This document shows positions 1 through 6,365 of a DNA stretch of 16,097 bases, piece after piece. The position numbers and the translations under genes are program-made. The first letter of the stretch is position 1. Each line of letters begins with the position of its first letter. The stretch is from the NCBI GenBank assembly GCA_002471345.1, contig DKPS01000217.1, positions 1 through 16,097 on the forward strand, given 5' to 3'. The notes under the pieces are model-generated. The model was given only the letters and a program-made list of their open reading frames with translations, did no database searches and had not been told where the DNA came from. The DNA comes from Saprospiraceae bacterium UBA7328 (GTDB lineage: Bacteria; Bacteroidota; Bacteroidia; Chitinophagales; Saprospiraceae).

Positions 1-399
1 ATTGAAGAAATAGCTAGTACTGAAACTCAAAACGTTGAAGTAAGAGCAATCACAGGTTGTGAGCCTATGCCTTTTGGTATGATCAGTTGTACATTCGAAA
101 GTGAAAAAGAAGAATTGGTATATATCCCAAATGCATTCTCCCCAAATGGAGATGGAATTAATGATGAGCTCGTCATATCATCGCAGCCTGGAATATCTAT
201 TAAGGAGTTGAGAATTTATGAGAGATTTGGCGGATTGATATATAGAGCTACCCCTGCTGATCATCAAGAGGTTATAACTTGGAATGTACAAGGGTATAAT
301 AAGAAATTTGGTGCTCAGTTATTTTTATGTCAGGTGATATTAATTAAAAAGAATAGAGAAGAAGAAATAGTATATGGCGATGTGACGATGCTTAAATAA
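1..399 (+). CDS. C-terminal fragment of a secreted protein with a gliding-motility/T9SS type B sorting domain
   Basis: The frame is open from the first base, so this is the 3' end (132 codons) of a gene that begins outside the window; the internal ATG at 67 is not a convincing start. The visible part contains the hallmark YIPNAFSPNGDGINDEL (codons 40-56), followed by an IKELRIYERFGGLIY strand and the closing GDVTMLK. This is the pattern of the CHU_C/gliding motility-associated C-terminal domain, which in Bacteroidota directs proteins through the type IX secretion system to the cell surface or medium. The upstream part, which would show the actual function (adhesin, enzyme or repeat protein), is missing. 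The next gene starts 13 bp downstream in the same direction, so they may be cotranscribed. The domain call is firm; the function of the whole protein is unknown. Confidence 0.9.
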   Translation: MEEIASTETQNVEVRAITGCEPMPFGMISCTFESEKEELVYIPNAFSPNGDGINDELVISSQPGISIKELRIYERFGGLIYRATPADHQEVITWNVQGYNKKFGAQLFLCQVILIKKNREEEIVYGDVTMLK

Positions 400-412
400 G
401 AGACCAAATAAA

Positions 413-1135
413 ATGAAAATTTTCAGAAAGAGAAATTTCTTTGCTTTAGCTATACCTGTGTTGTTGATCTCAGCCTATCCTGAGATTACCCATGTGAATA
501 AAGGGGAAAGTGAAAGTATAGGTAGTGTCAGAAATGGTGAGTTGAAGAATGGATATTTACTTCCCTATAAAGGATCAAATTTTAGCTATTTCAGCCCTCT
601 AAGCTACTACCTCATGGATAATGGCTATACTCATTCTACACTGTACAAGGTGGTGTCAGAAGCATATCAGGAGAGTGAAAAAACTTGCCCTGGAATTGAC
701 TTTAAAATCATGCAGAGCACAGATAGAAACGGTGGCAGACTTTTCTTTCACAGGACACATCAAAATGGTTATGGAATTGACTTTATGATTCCTACAGTGA
801 ACAGAAGAGGGGAACAGATAAAAGCTTTTGATTGGATAGGTATGTGGCACTACTTGATCAATTTTGATGAATATGGATATAATGAGATTTTTGGAAGTGT
901 TCGTTTGGATTTTGAAACAATCAGTAAGCACATTATAGCAGTTGATGATGCTGCAAGAAGAAATGGACTCAGAATCAGGAAAATACTCATCAAAACACAA
1001 CTTATTGATGAACTATATGCCACAACTGCAGGTAGAGAAATCCAGAGAAGGCGCATATTTATTCCTACAAGATTACCACATATAGTAAATCAAGTGCATG
1101 ATGATCATTATCATATTGATTTTGAGGAAAGATGA
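413..1135 (+). CDS. Penicillin-insensitive murein endopeptidase-like protein (LAS/M74 family), exported
   Basis: A 240-residue protein with a basic N-terminus and hydrophobic segment (residues about 8-21), consistent with a signal peptide or anchor. Two motifs match the MepA (peptidase M74, LAS-type zinc peptidase) pattern. The first is HRTHQNGYGID, giving H113, H116 and D123; the H116 to D123 spacing equals the zinc-ligand spacing H113/D120 known for E. coli MepA. The second is HDDHYHIDF near the C-terminus (H229, H232, H234), matching the H-x-x-H-x-H end of the family, whose last His is the third zinc ligand. By family knowledge such enzymes cut D-Ala-meso-diaminopimelate cross-links in peptidoglycan in the periplasm. 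Similarity to MepA outside the motifs looks weak, so substrate could differ. It starts 13 bp after the upstream T9SS substrate gene, on the same strand. Confidence 0.75.
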   Translation: MKIFRKRNFFALAIPVLLISAYPEITHVNKGESESIGSVRNGELKNGYLLPYKGSNFSYFSPLSYYLMDNGYTHSTLYKVVSEAYQESEKTCPGIDFKIMQSTDRNGGRLFFHRTHQNGYGIDFMIPTVNRRGEQIKAFDWIGMWHYLINFDEYGYNEIFGSVRLDFETISKHIIAVDDAARRNGLRIRKILIKTQLIDELYATTAGREIQRRRIFIPTRLPHIVNQVHDDHYHIDFEER

Positions 1136-1318
1136 TTCTTACTCAGGATACTATACTTCCGAATGTATTTTTTGTTTATAGTTACCTGAGAAATTCTGCT
1201 AACCTATATTCTATAATAAGGGAATACTAAAATGGCACCCTTGGAAATATTCAAAATCATTGTCTTCTTTCTTCAGATAAATTCTAGGAAAAGATAATAG
1301 TACAAGTGTTCAGTATAA

Positions 1319-1372
1319 AACTATAAATACCTCTTGTTAGTCGACAATATATTTGCCTGAAAATTTATAGTT
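1319..1372. promoter_or_regulatory. 10-bp perfect inverted repeat bracketing the promoter of the DapA-like gene
   Basis: AACTATAAAT at 1319-1328 is repeated as its exact reverse complement ATTTATAGTT at 1363-1372, with 34 bp between the arms. The right arm ends at the base before the ATG at 1373, and the -7-like element at 1348-1355 lies between the arms. A regulator binding both arms, or a hairpin in a longer transcript reaching the start codon, are both possible. The arms are AT-rich, so chance is not excluded. Confidence 0.4.
1348..1355 (+). promoter_or_regulatory. Bacteroidota-type -7 promoter element for the DapA-like gene
   Basis: TATATTTG matches the Bacteroidota sigma-ABfr -7 consensus TAnnTTTG exactly and lies 17 bp before the ATG at 1373. 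No clear -33 TTTG is visible at the expected distance, so the promoter may need an activator. If it is used, the untranslated leader would be only about 5-12 nucleotides. Confidence 0.45.
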
Positions 1373-2308
1373 ATGAGGCAAGTTAATTGGACAGGTGTAT
1401 ATCCAGCTGTTACTACAAAATTTCACAAAAATGGAGATCTTGATGTTCCGTCTTTTTTGAAAAACATTGACTTTCAAGTCAAAGCTGGGATTGATGGAAT
1501 CGTCATCGGAGGATCATTAGGTGAAAGCAGTACGATTAGTCATGACGAGAGATTGATTTTGGCAAATTCTTCATTAGAAGCATTTGGAGATAAAATTGAC
1601 ATCATCTTAAATATTGCAGAAGGCTCTACTCGAAATGCTATTGATTTAGTAGGGAAAGCTGAAAAAATTGGCGTACATGGTTTAATGGTATTGCCGCCTA
1701 TGATGTATAAGCCTACAGATCAGGAAGTTGTTGATTTCTTCAAAGACATTGCATCCAGTACTCAATTGCCAATAATGCTGTATAATAATCCTGTAGATTA
1801 CAAAATAGAGATAAGCATTGATTCTTTAGAAAAATTGATTCATTTAGACAATATCCAGGCAATCAAAGAAAGCACACGTGATATATCTAATGTCACTCGA
1901 ATCAAAAACGCATTTGGCAGTAGGATCAAAATTCTTTGTGGGGTAGATACTCTTGCAATGGAAGAGTTGTTAATGGGTGCTGATGGATGGGTGGCTGGAT
2001 TAGTTGATGCTTTTCCAGCAGAAACTGTTGCTATTTACAGGTTAATTAAAGCAGGCCGTATAAATGAAGCTCTGGCTATTTATCGTTGGTTTTTGCCCAT
2101 TCTGGAATTGGATATCGATCCGCAATTGGTGCAGAATATCAAGCTAGCAGAGGCGATGGTTGGTATTGGTACAGAGCATGTAAGAGCACCTAGACACATC
2201 TTAGTGGGAGCAGAAAGAAGACACGTCATTGAAATATTGGAAAACGGCATTAGGACGCGCCCCTCTCTACCCAACTATCTGGATATTGACATTGCCTCTT
2301 TGGTTTAG
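1373..2308 (+). CDS. DapA-superfamily lyase, likely 1-pyrroline-4-hydroxy-2-carboxylate deaminase
   Basis: A 311-residue class I aldolase-fold protein of the dihydrodipicolinate synthase/N-acetylneuraminate lyase superfamily. Visible are a G-x-x-G-E substrate motif (G47-E51, GSLGE), the tyrosine motif YNNP (Y137-P140) and the Schiff-base lysine in QAIKEST (K165). True DapA carries an arginine five residues after the tyrosine (R138 in E. coli, YNVPSR); here that position is D142 (YNNPVD), so lysine biosynthesis is unlikely. In hydroxyproline-degrading bacteria a family member (LhpC/HypD) converts pyrroline-4-hydroxy-2-carboxylate to 2-oxoglutarate semialdehyde and ammonia in the cytoplasm. The epimerase and FAD oxidase that would make its substrate lie 358 bp downstream on the same strand, which is the main reason for this call. 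It has its own promoter-like region. A different keto-acid aldolase or lyase remains possible. Confidence 0.72.
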   Translation: MRQVNWTGVYPAVTTKFHKNGDLDVPSFLKNIDFQVKAGIDGIVIGGSLGESSTISHDERLILANSSLEAFGDKIDIILNIAEGSTRNAIDLVGKAEKIGVHGLMVLPPMMYKPTDQEVVDFFKDIASSTQLPIMLYNNPVDYKIEISIDSLEKLIHLDNIQAIKESTRDISNVTRIKNAFGSRIKILCGVDTLAMEELLMGADGWVAGLVDAFPAETVAIYRLIKAGRINEALAIYRWFLPILELDIDPQLVQNIKLAEAMVGIGTEHVRAPRHILVGAERRHVIEILENGIRTRPSLPNYLDIDIASLV

Positions 2309-2666
2309 AATTTTCATATTATGAATTTTAAAATTAGTAAAGGCAAAACTATCAGTAATAAGAAGATCGGAATAATAAAGTCACTTGGTCATGTCACAAG
2401 TAAAAAAACTTAGAGACACTTTTGAAATTGGACTTGTTGAAGAGATAATCATAAAAGTAGATCCTGCCTCATCTATATGGCATCTAAACAATTATAATGA
2501 CTACAAATTCTCATAGCATGTACAATTCAATTAGAGTAGATCCTTTAAAATGTTTTGGAAAGTTTGATCTTTTTCAGAAAGTCTCAAACTACATTTTGTC
2601 TCATTCATTAAAATCTAGTTTTCTATTGAATCTATGTGAAGCAATTAAAGCAGATCTAATCAAATC
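2309..2666. other. 358-bp gap between the DapA-like and epimerase genes
   Basis: No firm gene here. Just after the stop is a small symmetric element TTCATATTATGAA (2313-2325) running into the palindrome AATTTTAAAATT (2324-2335), too weak to call a terminator. AGTAGATCCT occurs twice (2456-2465 and 2535-2544, 79 bp apart). A 41-codon ATG frame at 2391-2516 is present but resembles nothing I recognise. No exact TAnnTTTG element was found close to the downstream ATG. The length suggests a separate promoter for the epimerase-oxidase pair. Confidence 0.4.
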
Positions 2667-3668
2667 ATGAGAAAATCATTCTATTGTATTGATGCCCATA
2701 CATGTGGTAATCCTGTAAGACTAATAGCGAGTGGGGGGCCCAATTTGGAAGGTGAAGGCATGATGGATAAGCGCCTCCACTTTATAGAAGAATACGATTG
2801 GATAAGGAAAGGACTAATGTTCGAGCCTCGTGGCCATGATATGATGTCTGGGATCATTTTATATCCAGCTTGTGATCCGGAAAATGATATTGGGTTGATT
2901 TTTATTGAGACTAGTGGATGTTTACCTATGTGTGGTCATGGTACTATTGGTGCGGTGACAATAATGTTAGAGGAAGGACTAGTACAACCAAAGGTAGAGG
3001 GCAAACTTCGATTAGAAACTCCAGGAGGTACTGTACTTGTTTCATATCAAAGAAAAGGAAACAAGATTAAGACTGTAAAACTGACTAACATTCCTTCTTT
3101 TTTATTTAAGAAAGGAGTAGAAATTGAATGTTCTGAATTAGGTCAACTAATCATTGATGTTGCCTTTGGTGGAAATTTCTACGGAATAATTGATCTTCAG
3201 CGTAATTTCAAAGGGATTCAAGAATATTCAGCTGATCAATTGATAACCTGGAGTCGATCTATTCGAAAACTATTGAATGCTAAAGATGATTTTCAACATC
3301 CGACTTCTTCTGATATTAATGGATTGTCCCACATATTGTGGGTTGGAAATACTATTTCAAAGGAGTCTGATGCTAGAAACGCCGTGTTTTATGGAGACAA
3401 AGCCATTGACCGCTCTCCCTGTGGTACAGGTACCTCCGCAAGGATGGCTCAGTTATTCAGTAAAGGTGAATTGCATATAGGAGATTCATTCATTCATGAA
3501 AGTTACATAGGGTCTAAATTTATTGGATGCATTGAGTCTGTTACTCAAGTGGGGGATTTTGAGGCTATCGTGCCGAGTATTGAAGGATGGGCTAGAATTA
3601 CTGGGCATAATAATATTGTTATTGATGATGAAGATGATCCTTATGCTTTTGGATTTCAGGTGTTATGA
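2667..3668 (+). CDS. Proline racemase-family enzyme, likely 4-hydroxyproline 2-epimerase
   Basis: A 333-residue protein, normal length for the proline racemase family. The N-terminus has the family signature HTCGNPVRLI (H11 onward). Both catalytic cysteines are present: C89 in MCGHGTIG and C252 in DRSPCGTGTSA, with D248 four residues earlier. Having two cysteines points to an epimerase/racemase rather than trans-3-hydroxy-L-proline dehydratase, where one is replaced by threonine. The expected reaction interconverts trans-4-hydroxy-L-proline and cis-4-hydroxy-D-proline, the first step of bacterial hydroxyproline catabolism (LhpA/HypRE). Its stop codon overlaps the ATG of the FAD oxidase by 4 bp (ATGA), indicating translational coupling with the enzyme that would use the D-epimer. 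The substrate could instead be proline or 3-hydroxyproline, but the neighbourhood favours 4-hydroxyproline. Confidence 0.85.
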   Translation: MRKSFYCIDAHTCGNPVRLIASGGPNLEGEGMMDKRLHFIEEYDWIRKGLMFEPRGHDMMSGIILYPACDPENDIGLIFIETSGCLPMCGHGTIGAVTIMLEEGLVQPKVEGKLRLETPGGTVLVSYQRKGNKIKTVKLTNIPSFLFKKGVEIECSELGQLIIDVAFGGNFYGIIDLQRNFKGIQEYSADQLITWSRSIRKLLNAKDDFQHPTSSDINGLSHILWVGNTISKESDARNAVFYGDKAIDRSPCGTGTSARMAQLFSKGELHIGDSFIHESYIGSKFIGCIESVTQVGDFEAIVPSIEGWARITGHNNIVIDDEDDPYAFGFQVL

Positions 3669-4918
3669 GAAGAGATAGAATTCATATCGTAGGTGGAGGT
3701 ATTATAGGATTATGTGCAGCGTGGTATTTGAATAGTGAAGGTTGTGAAGTAACGATTATTGACGAAAATGACATTTCAGATGGAACTTCCTTTGGCAATG
3801 CAGGGATGATAGTACCAAGTCATTTTGTACCAATGGCGGCACCTGGTGTAATTTCACAAGGTTTGAAATGGATGCTCAACAGTAAAAGCCCATTTTATAT
3901 AAAACCACGAATGAACGCTGATTTGATTCAGTGGTTGTGGTACTTTTTTCGTTCTTCTAATTCTATTCATGTTACTAAATCTGCACCTGTTCTATATAGG
4001 CTGAATGAAGAAAGCAAGTGGCTTTATAAATCTATGCAGGAGCAAAATGGTTTTAATTTTGGTCTGGATGAGAGAGGTCTATTGATGCTATACAAAACAA
4101 CTAAACAGGCAAATGAGGAGGAAGAGCTGGCTATTAAAGCCCATCGAATGGGTGTTGAAGCTCATATTCTCGATAGTAAAGCTCTGCAAGAATTAGAGCC
4201 AGAAATGGATTACAATGTGAAAGGCGGTATTTATTTTCCTGGTGATGCACATCTCTGTCCCAATTTACTAATGAAGCAGCTTTGCAATCAATTGCGAAAA
4301 TCAGGAGTTAAGTTTTTATGCCATTCCAAAATCGTAGATTTTGAGATAAAAAATGAAACGATTAATTCTCTAATATTGGATGATCAAACTGCCTTCTCAG
4401 TTGAAAATGTATTATTGACATCTGGAAGTTGGACTGGACTCTTGCTCAAAAAAATTGGGATTAAAATTCATTTACAAGATGGGAAAGGATACAGTATAAC
4501 TTCTAATGAACCTGAATTCTGTCCAAGAATTCCAACCATATTGTCTGAAGCTAAAGTTGCAATTACACCCATGGATAATCACTTGAGAGTAGGAGGGACT
4601 CTGGAACTAAGTGGACTCTCAGAGAAAATCAACAAACACCGGGTTAAAGGAATCCTTGATAGTATACCTGATTACTACAACAACCTTAAAATCAATATGG
4701 ACGATCACACCAAAGTGTGGAGAGGTTTTCGTCCTTGTACCCCTGATGGCCTTCCATATATCGGTAAATCTGATAAGTTGAATAACCTTTATGTTGGAAC
4801 TGGTCACGGTATGATGGGATTGAGCTTAGGAGCAGTGACTGGAAAGTTGTTGAGTGAAATTATCACAGATCAAAAACCGATGTTATCTGTTCAGCCATTC
4901 AGAATGGGTCGCTTTTAA
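3665..4918 (+). CDS. FAD-dependent D-amino-acid oxidoreductase, likely cis-4-hydroxy-D-proline dehydrogenase
   Basis: A 417-residue DAO/DadA-family flavoprotein. An N-terminal Rossmann motif HIVGGGIIGLCAAWYL (G10, G12 and G15) followed by an acidic end of the second strand (IIDEND, residues 31-36) binds FAD. The SFGNAGMIVPS segment (42-52) and the C-terminal block WRGFRPCTPDGLPYIG followed by GTGHGMMGLSLGAVTG are typical of DadA-like enzymes. The inferred role is oxidation of cis-4-hydroxy-D-proline to 1-pyrroline-4-hydroxy-2-carboxylate, the substrate of the DapA-like lyase at 1373-2308, corresponding to HypO of rhizobia. It is translationally coupled to the epimerase through an ATGA overlap. 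No partner ferredoxin or second oxidase subunit is visible, so it probably acts as a single-subunit enzyme. A general D-amino-acid dehydrogenase is the alternative. Its stop codon is 4 bp from the end of the convergent AraC gene. Confidence 0.82.
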   Translation: MRRDRIHIVGGGIIGLCAAWYLNSEGCEVTIIDENDISDGTSFGNAGMIVPSHFVPMAAPGVISQGLKWMLNSKSPFYIKPRMNADLIQWLWYFFRSSNSIHVTKSAPVLYRLNEESKWLYKSMQEQNGFNFGLDERGLLMLYKTTKQANEEEELAIKAHRMGVEAHILDSKALQELEPEMDYNVKGGIYFPGDAHLCPNLLMKQLCNQLRKSGVKFLCHSKIVDFEIKNETINSLILDDQTAFSVENVLLTSGSWTGLLLKKIGIKIHLQDGKGYSITSNEPEFCPRIPTILSEAKVAITPMDNHLRVGGTLELSGLSEKINKHRVKGILDSIPDYYNNLKINMDDHTKVWRGFRPCTPDGLPYIGKSDKLNNLYVGTGHGMMGLSLGAVTGKLLSEIITDQKPMLSVQPFRMGRF

Positions 4919-4922
4919 TAAT

Positions 4923-5798
4923 TTATTCTATTATGGTCCATGATTTCCGATAGATCGAAGGTGAAATACCCTTTGTTCGTTTGAAGTGGCGTAAAAAATT
5001 AGAAACGTTTTTAAACCCCACTTCATAGCATATTTGTTCTACTGTGTGATTTCGATCTTTAAGTAAAATACATGCTTTTTCAATGCGCAACTCATTAACA
5101 AACTGAATGAAGGTTTTACTTGTATGAAGTTTAAAGAAATAGCTAAACTGTGATCGACTTAGCAATGCCACTTTGGCTATTTGATCTATAGTGATTTCTT
5201 CTCTATAGTGTTGAAAAGTATGATCCAGAACTTTGTTTAATCGCTCACCTTCATTATTGTTTAACTTTAAATTGTAATGCTCGGCATTGAGATATTCCTT
5301 TTCTGATTGAGCTATTAAGGATAGAATTTCTAAAAAAGTAATGATCAATTTCTCGTTTTGTAATGCAGGTGTCGATCCTATTTTATTGAGAAGATCCTTT
5401 TTTAATTCTCCACTTATTTTAATTACTCTTTTTGCGTCTTGTAACAAAGCTTTGAGCCTTTGCATTTCTTTCTTTTCAAAGAATTCATTTCCAAAACTGT
5501 TCGTATTAAAAAACAAGGAAACTCCTTTGACCCCTGGCGAATGATCTGAGTGAAATATGTCAGAACACTTCAATAAATGAGGAATACTACTTCCAATAAT
5601 AAAAACGTCGTTTTCTGTGAAAGCTGACATGTTATTTCCAGCATAGAAAATGCCATCTCCTTTAATTATTGCTGTGATTTGAAATTCAGGGTGATAGTGT
5701 AGCTTATTGTAGAAATATTGCGTTTCATCGACTTGCACTAAAAGTCCATGATTCTCAGATTTCTGTAGCCTGAAGGGTATCGGTTTATTGGTTTTCAT
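4923..5798 (-). CDS. AraC-family transcriptional regulator with N-terminal cupin, likely regulator of hydroxyproline catabolism
   Basis: A 291-residue soluble regulator. The N-terminal half has a cupin-like AraC ligand-binding fold (LHYHPEFQITAIIKGDG, residues 33-49, then FTENDVFIIGSSIPH at 60-74). The C-terminal ~100 residues (about 187-286) form the two-helix-turn-helix AraC domain, with ITIDQIAKVALLSRSQFSYFF as the first HTH region and VEQICYEVGFKNVSNFLRHF as the second, closing with ISPSIYRK. There is no signal peptide or membrane helix. It is transcribed toward the epimerase-oxidase pair and ends 4 bp from the oxidase. In Pseudomonas the hydroxyproline operon is also controlled by an AraC-type protein (LhpR), so control by hydroxyproline or a pathway intermediate is a reasonable inference. 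The upstream ATG at 5810 is followed at once by an in-frame stop, which supports the start at 5798. Confidence 0.85.
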   Translation of the reverse strand: MKTNKPIPFRLQKSENHGLLVQVDETQYFYNKLHYHPEFQITAIIKGDGIFYAGNNMSAFTENDVFIIGSSIPHLLKCSDIFHSDHSPGVKGVSLFFNTNSFGNEFFEKKEMQRLKALLQDAKRVIKISGELKKDLLNKIGSTPALQNEKLIITFLEILSLIAQSEKEYLNAEHYNLKLNNNEGERLNKVLDHTFQHYREEITIDQIAKVALLSRSQFSYFFKLHTSKTFIQFVNELRIEKACILLKDRNHTVEQICYEVGFKNVSNFLRHFKRTKGISPSIYRKSWTIIE

Positions 5799-5820
5799 TT
5801 ACTATTTCATGCTGATCTTG

Positions 5821-5836
5821 ATCTATTAGAATAGAT
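5821..5836. promoter_or_regulatory. 16-bp palindrome upstream of the AraC gene
   Basis: ATCTATT-AG-AATAGAT is a perfect 7-bp inverted repeat with a 2-bp centre, 22 bp before the ATG of the leftward AraC gene. Its position in the likely 5' leader or promoter suggests an operator, possibly autoregulatory. AraC proteins more often use direct repeats, so a different repressor or a chance AT-rich palindrome is possible. Confidence 0.3.
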
Positions 5837-6281
5837 AACCTAAAATTAATATTTATGTATATTATTGAAATGAATTGAAGGAATGAAAACTCAGACAATA
5901 ATAATCATCAAAAATGATCCAATTTGATTTTGTATGTGATAATGAGCGATTAGAATTTCGCTATGAATCTACAAACCTAATTGTGCTTGTGAATAATATA
6001 TTTAGATGAAAAGACTTTGTTTAAAGAAAGAGGTGAATGGGCAATCAGGGTCCTTTATCTGTTTTAAGAATAGGTCTTTAAAATCAGAAATAAGAGGCTC
6101 AACTGTAATAATTTAAATAAAAGTGTGAATCATATTTGTGATAATCATTGTCATGTTGTTTTTGAGGAGGGGCCAGAAAAGTTTGATTTGATTTTCATGG
6201 AAATCAATCATATGTACTAGAAAGTAATTCTCTCAATATGTAAACGCATAATTGGAAATAACACGAATCGAGTATAATATC

Positions 6282-6337
6282 TTTCTCATTGTTGCATTCC
6301 TTTCTCTATTGTTGCGACCATTTGTCCTATTGTTGCA
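6282..6337 (+). promoter_or_regulatory. Three direct repeats of ATTGTTGC upstream of susC (candidate operator)
   Basis: ATTGTTGC occurs at 6288-6295, 6308-6315 and 6329-6336, with start-to-start distances of 20 and 21 bp, about two helical turns. Each copy is preceded by a pyrimidine-rich run (TTTCTC, TTCTCT, GTCCT). The last copy ends 29 bp before the susC ATG. The first two copies form a block nearly identical to the one at 10769-10794. Direct repeats about 21 bp apart are what an AraC-type dimer binds (as at araI1/araI2), so the membrane-bound AraC protein at 14739-15737 is the leading candidate binder; this is inference. Confidence 0.65.
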
Positions 6338-6365
6338 CTGATAATAGATTGCGCAAAACAACAAT

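Larger units (their letters stand above)
5799..6365. other. 567-bp divergent intergenic region between the AraC gene and susC
   Basis: This space must hold the promoters for the AraC gene (leftward) and for susC (rightward). It contains a 16-bp palindrome at 5821-5836, a 7-bp inverted repeat TTGATTT/AAATCAA at 6188-6207, and the ATTGTTGC repeats at 6282-6337. TATCTTTC at 6278-6285 matches the TAnnTTTG consensus except for the last base. A frame open from 6074 to 6220 exists but lacks an ATG start and resembles no protein I know. No RNA gene or transposon remnant was recognised. Confidence 0.4.

Noticed and set aside
656..1000. Antisense frame of 114 codons inside the endopeptidase gene
   Set aside because: Lies entirely opposite a gene with clear zinc-site motifs; Cys/Ile/Ser-rich composition typical of an antisense shadow.
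1142..1190. Inverted repeat CTCAGG / CCTGAG after the endopeptidase gene
   Set aside because: Only 6 bp of stem with a 37-bp loop and no T-run following; not a credible terminator.
1373..2308. Annotation as lysine-biosynthetic dapA
   Set aside because: The key arginine after the YNNP motif is missing and the neighbours are hydroxyproline enzymes, not lysine-pathway genes.
2313..2335. Symmetric AT-rich elements after the DapA-like gene as a terminator
   Set aside because: The stem is five A/T-rich pairs with almost no loop and the T-run is short; too weak to call.
6074..6220. Open frame encoding a His/Asn/Glu-containing peptide in the AraC-susC intergenic region
   Set aside because: No ATG near its beginning, only a GTG at 6125, no recognisable domain, and the surrounding frames are broken; treated as non-coding.
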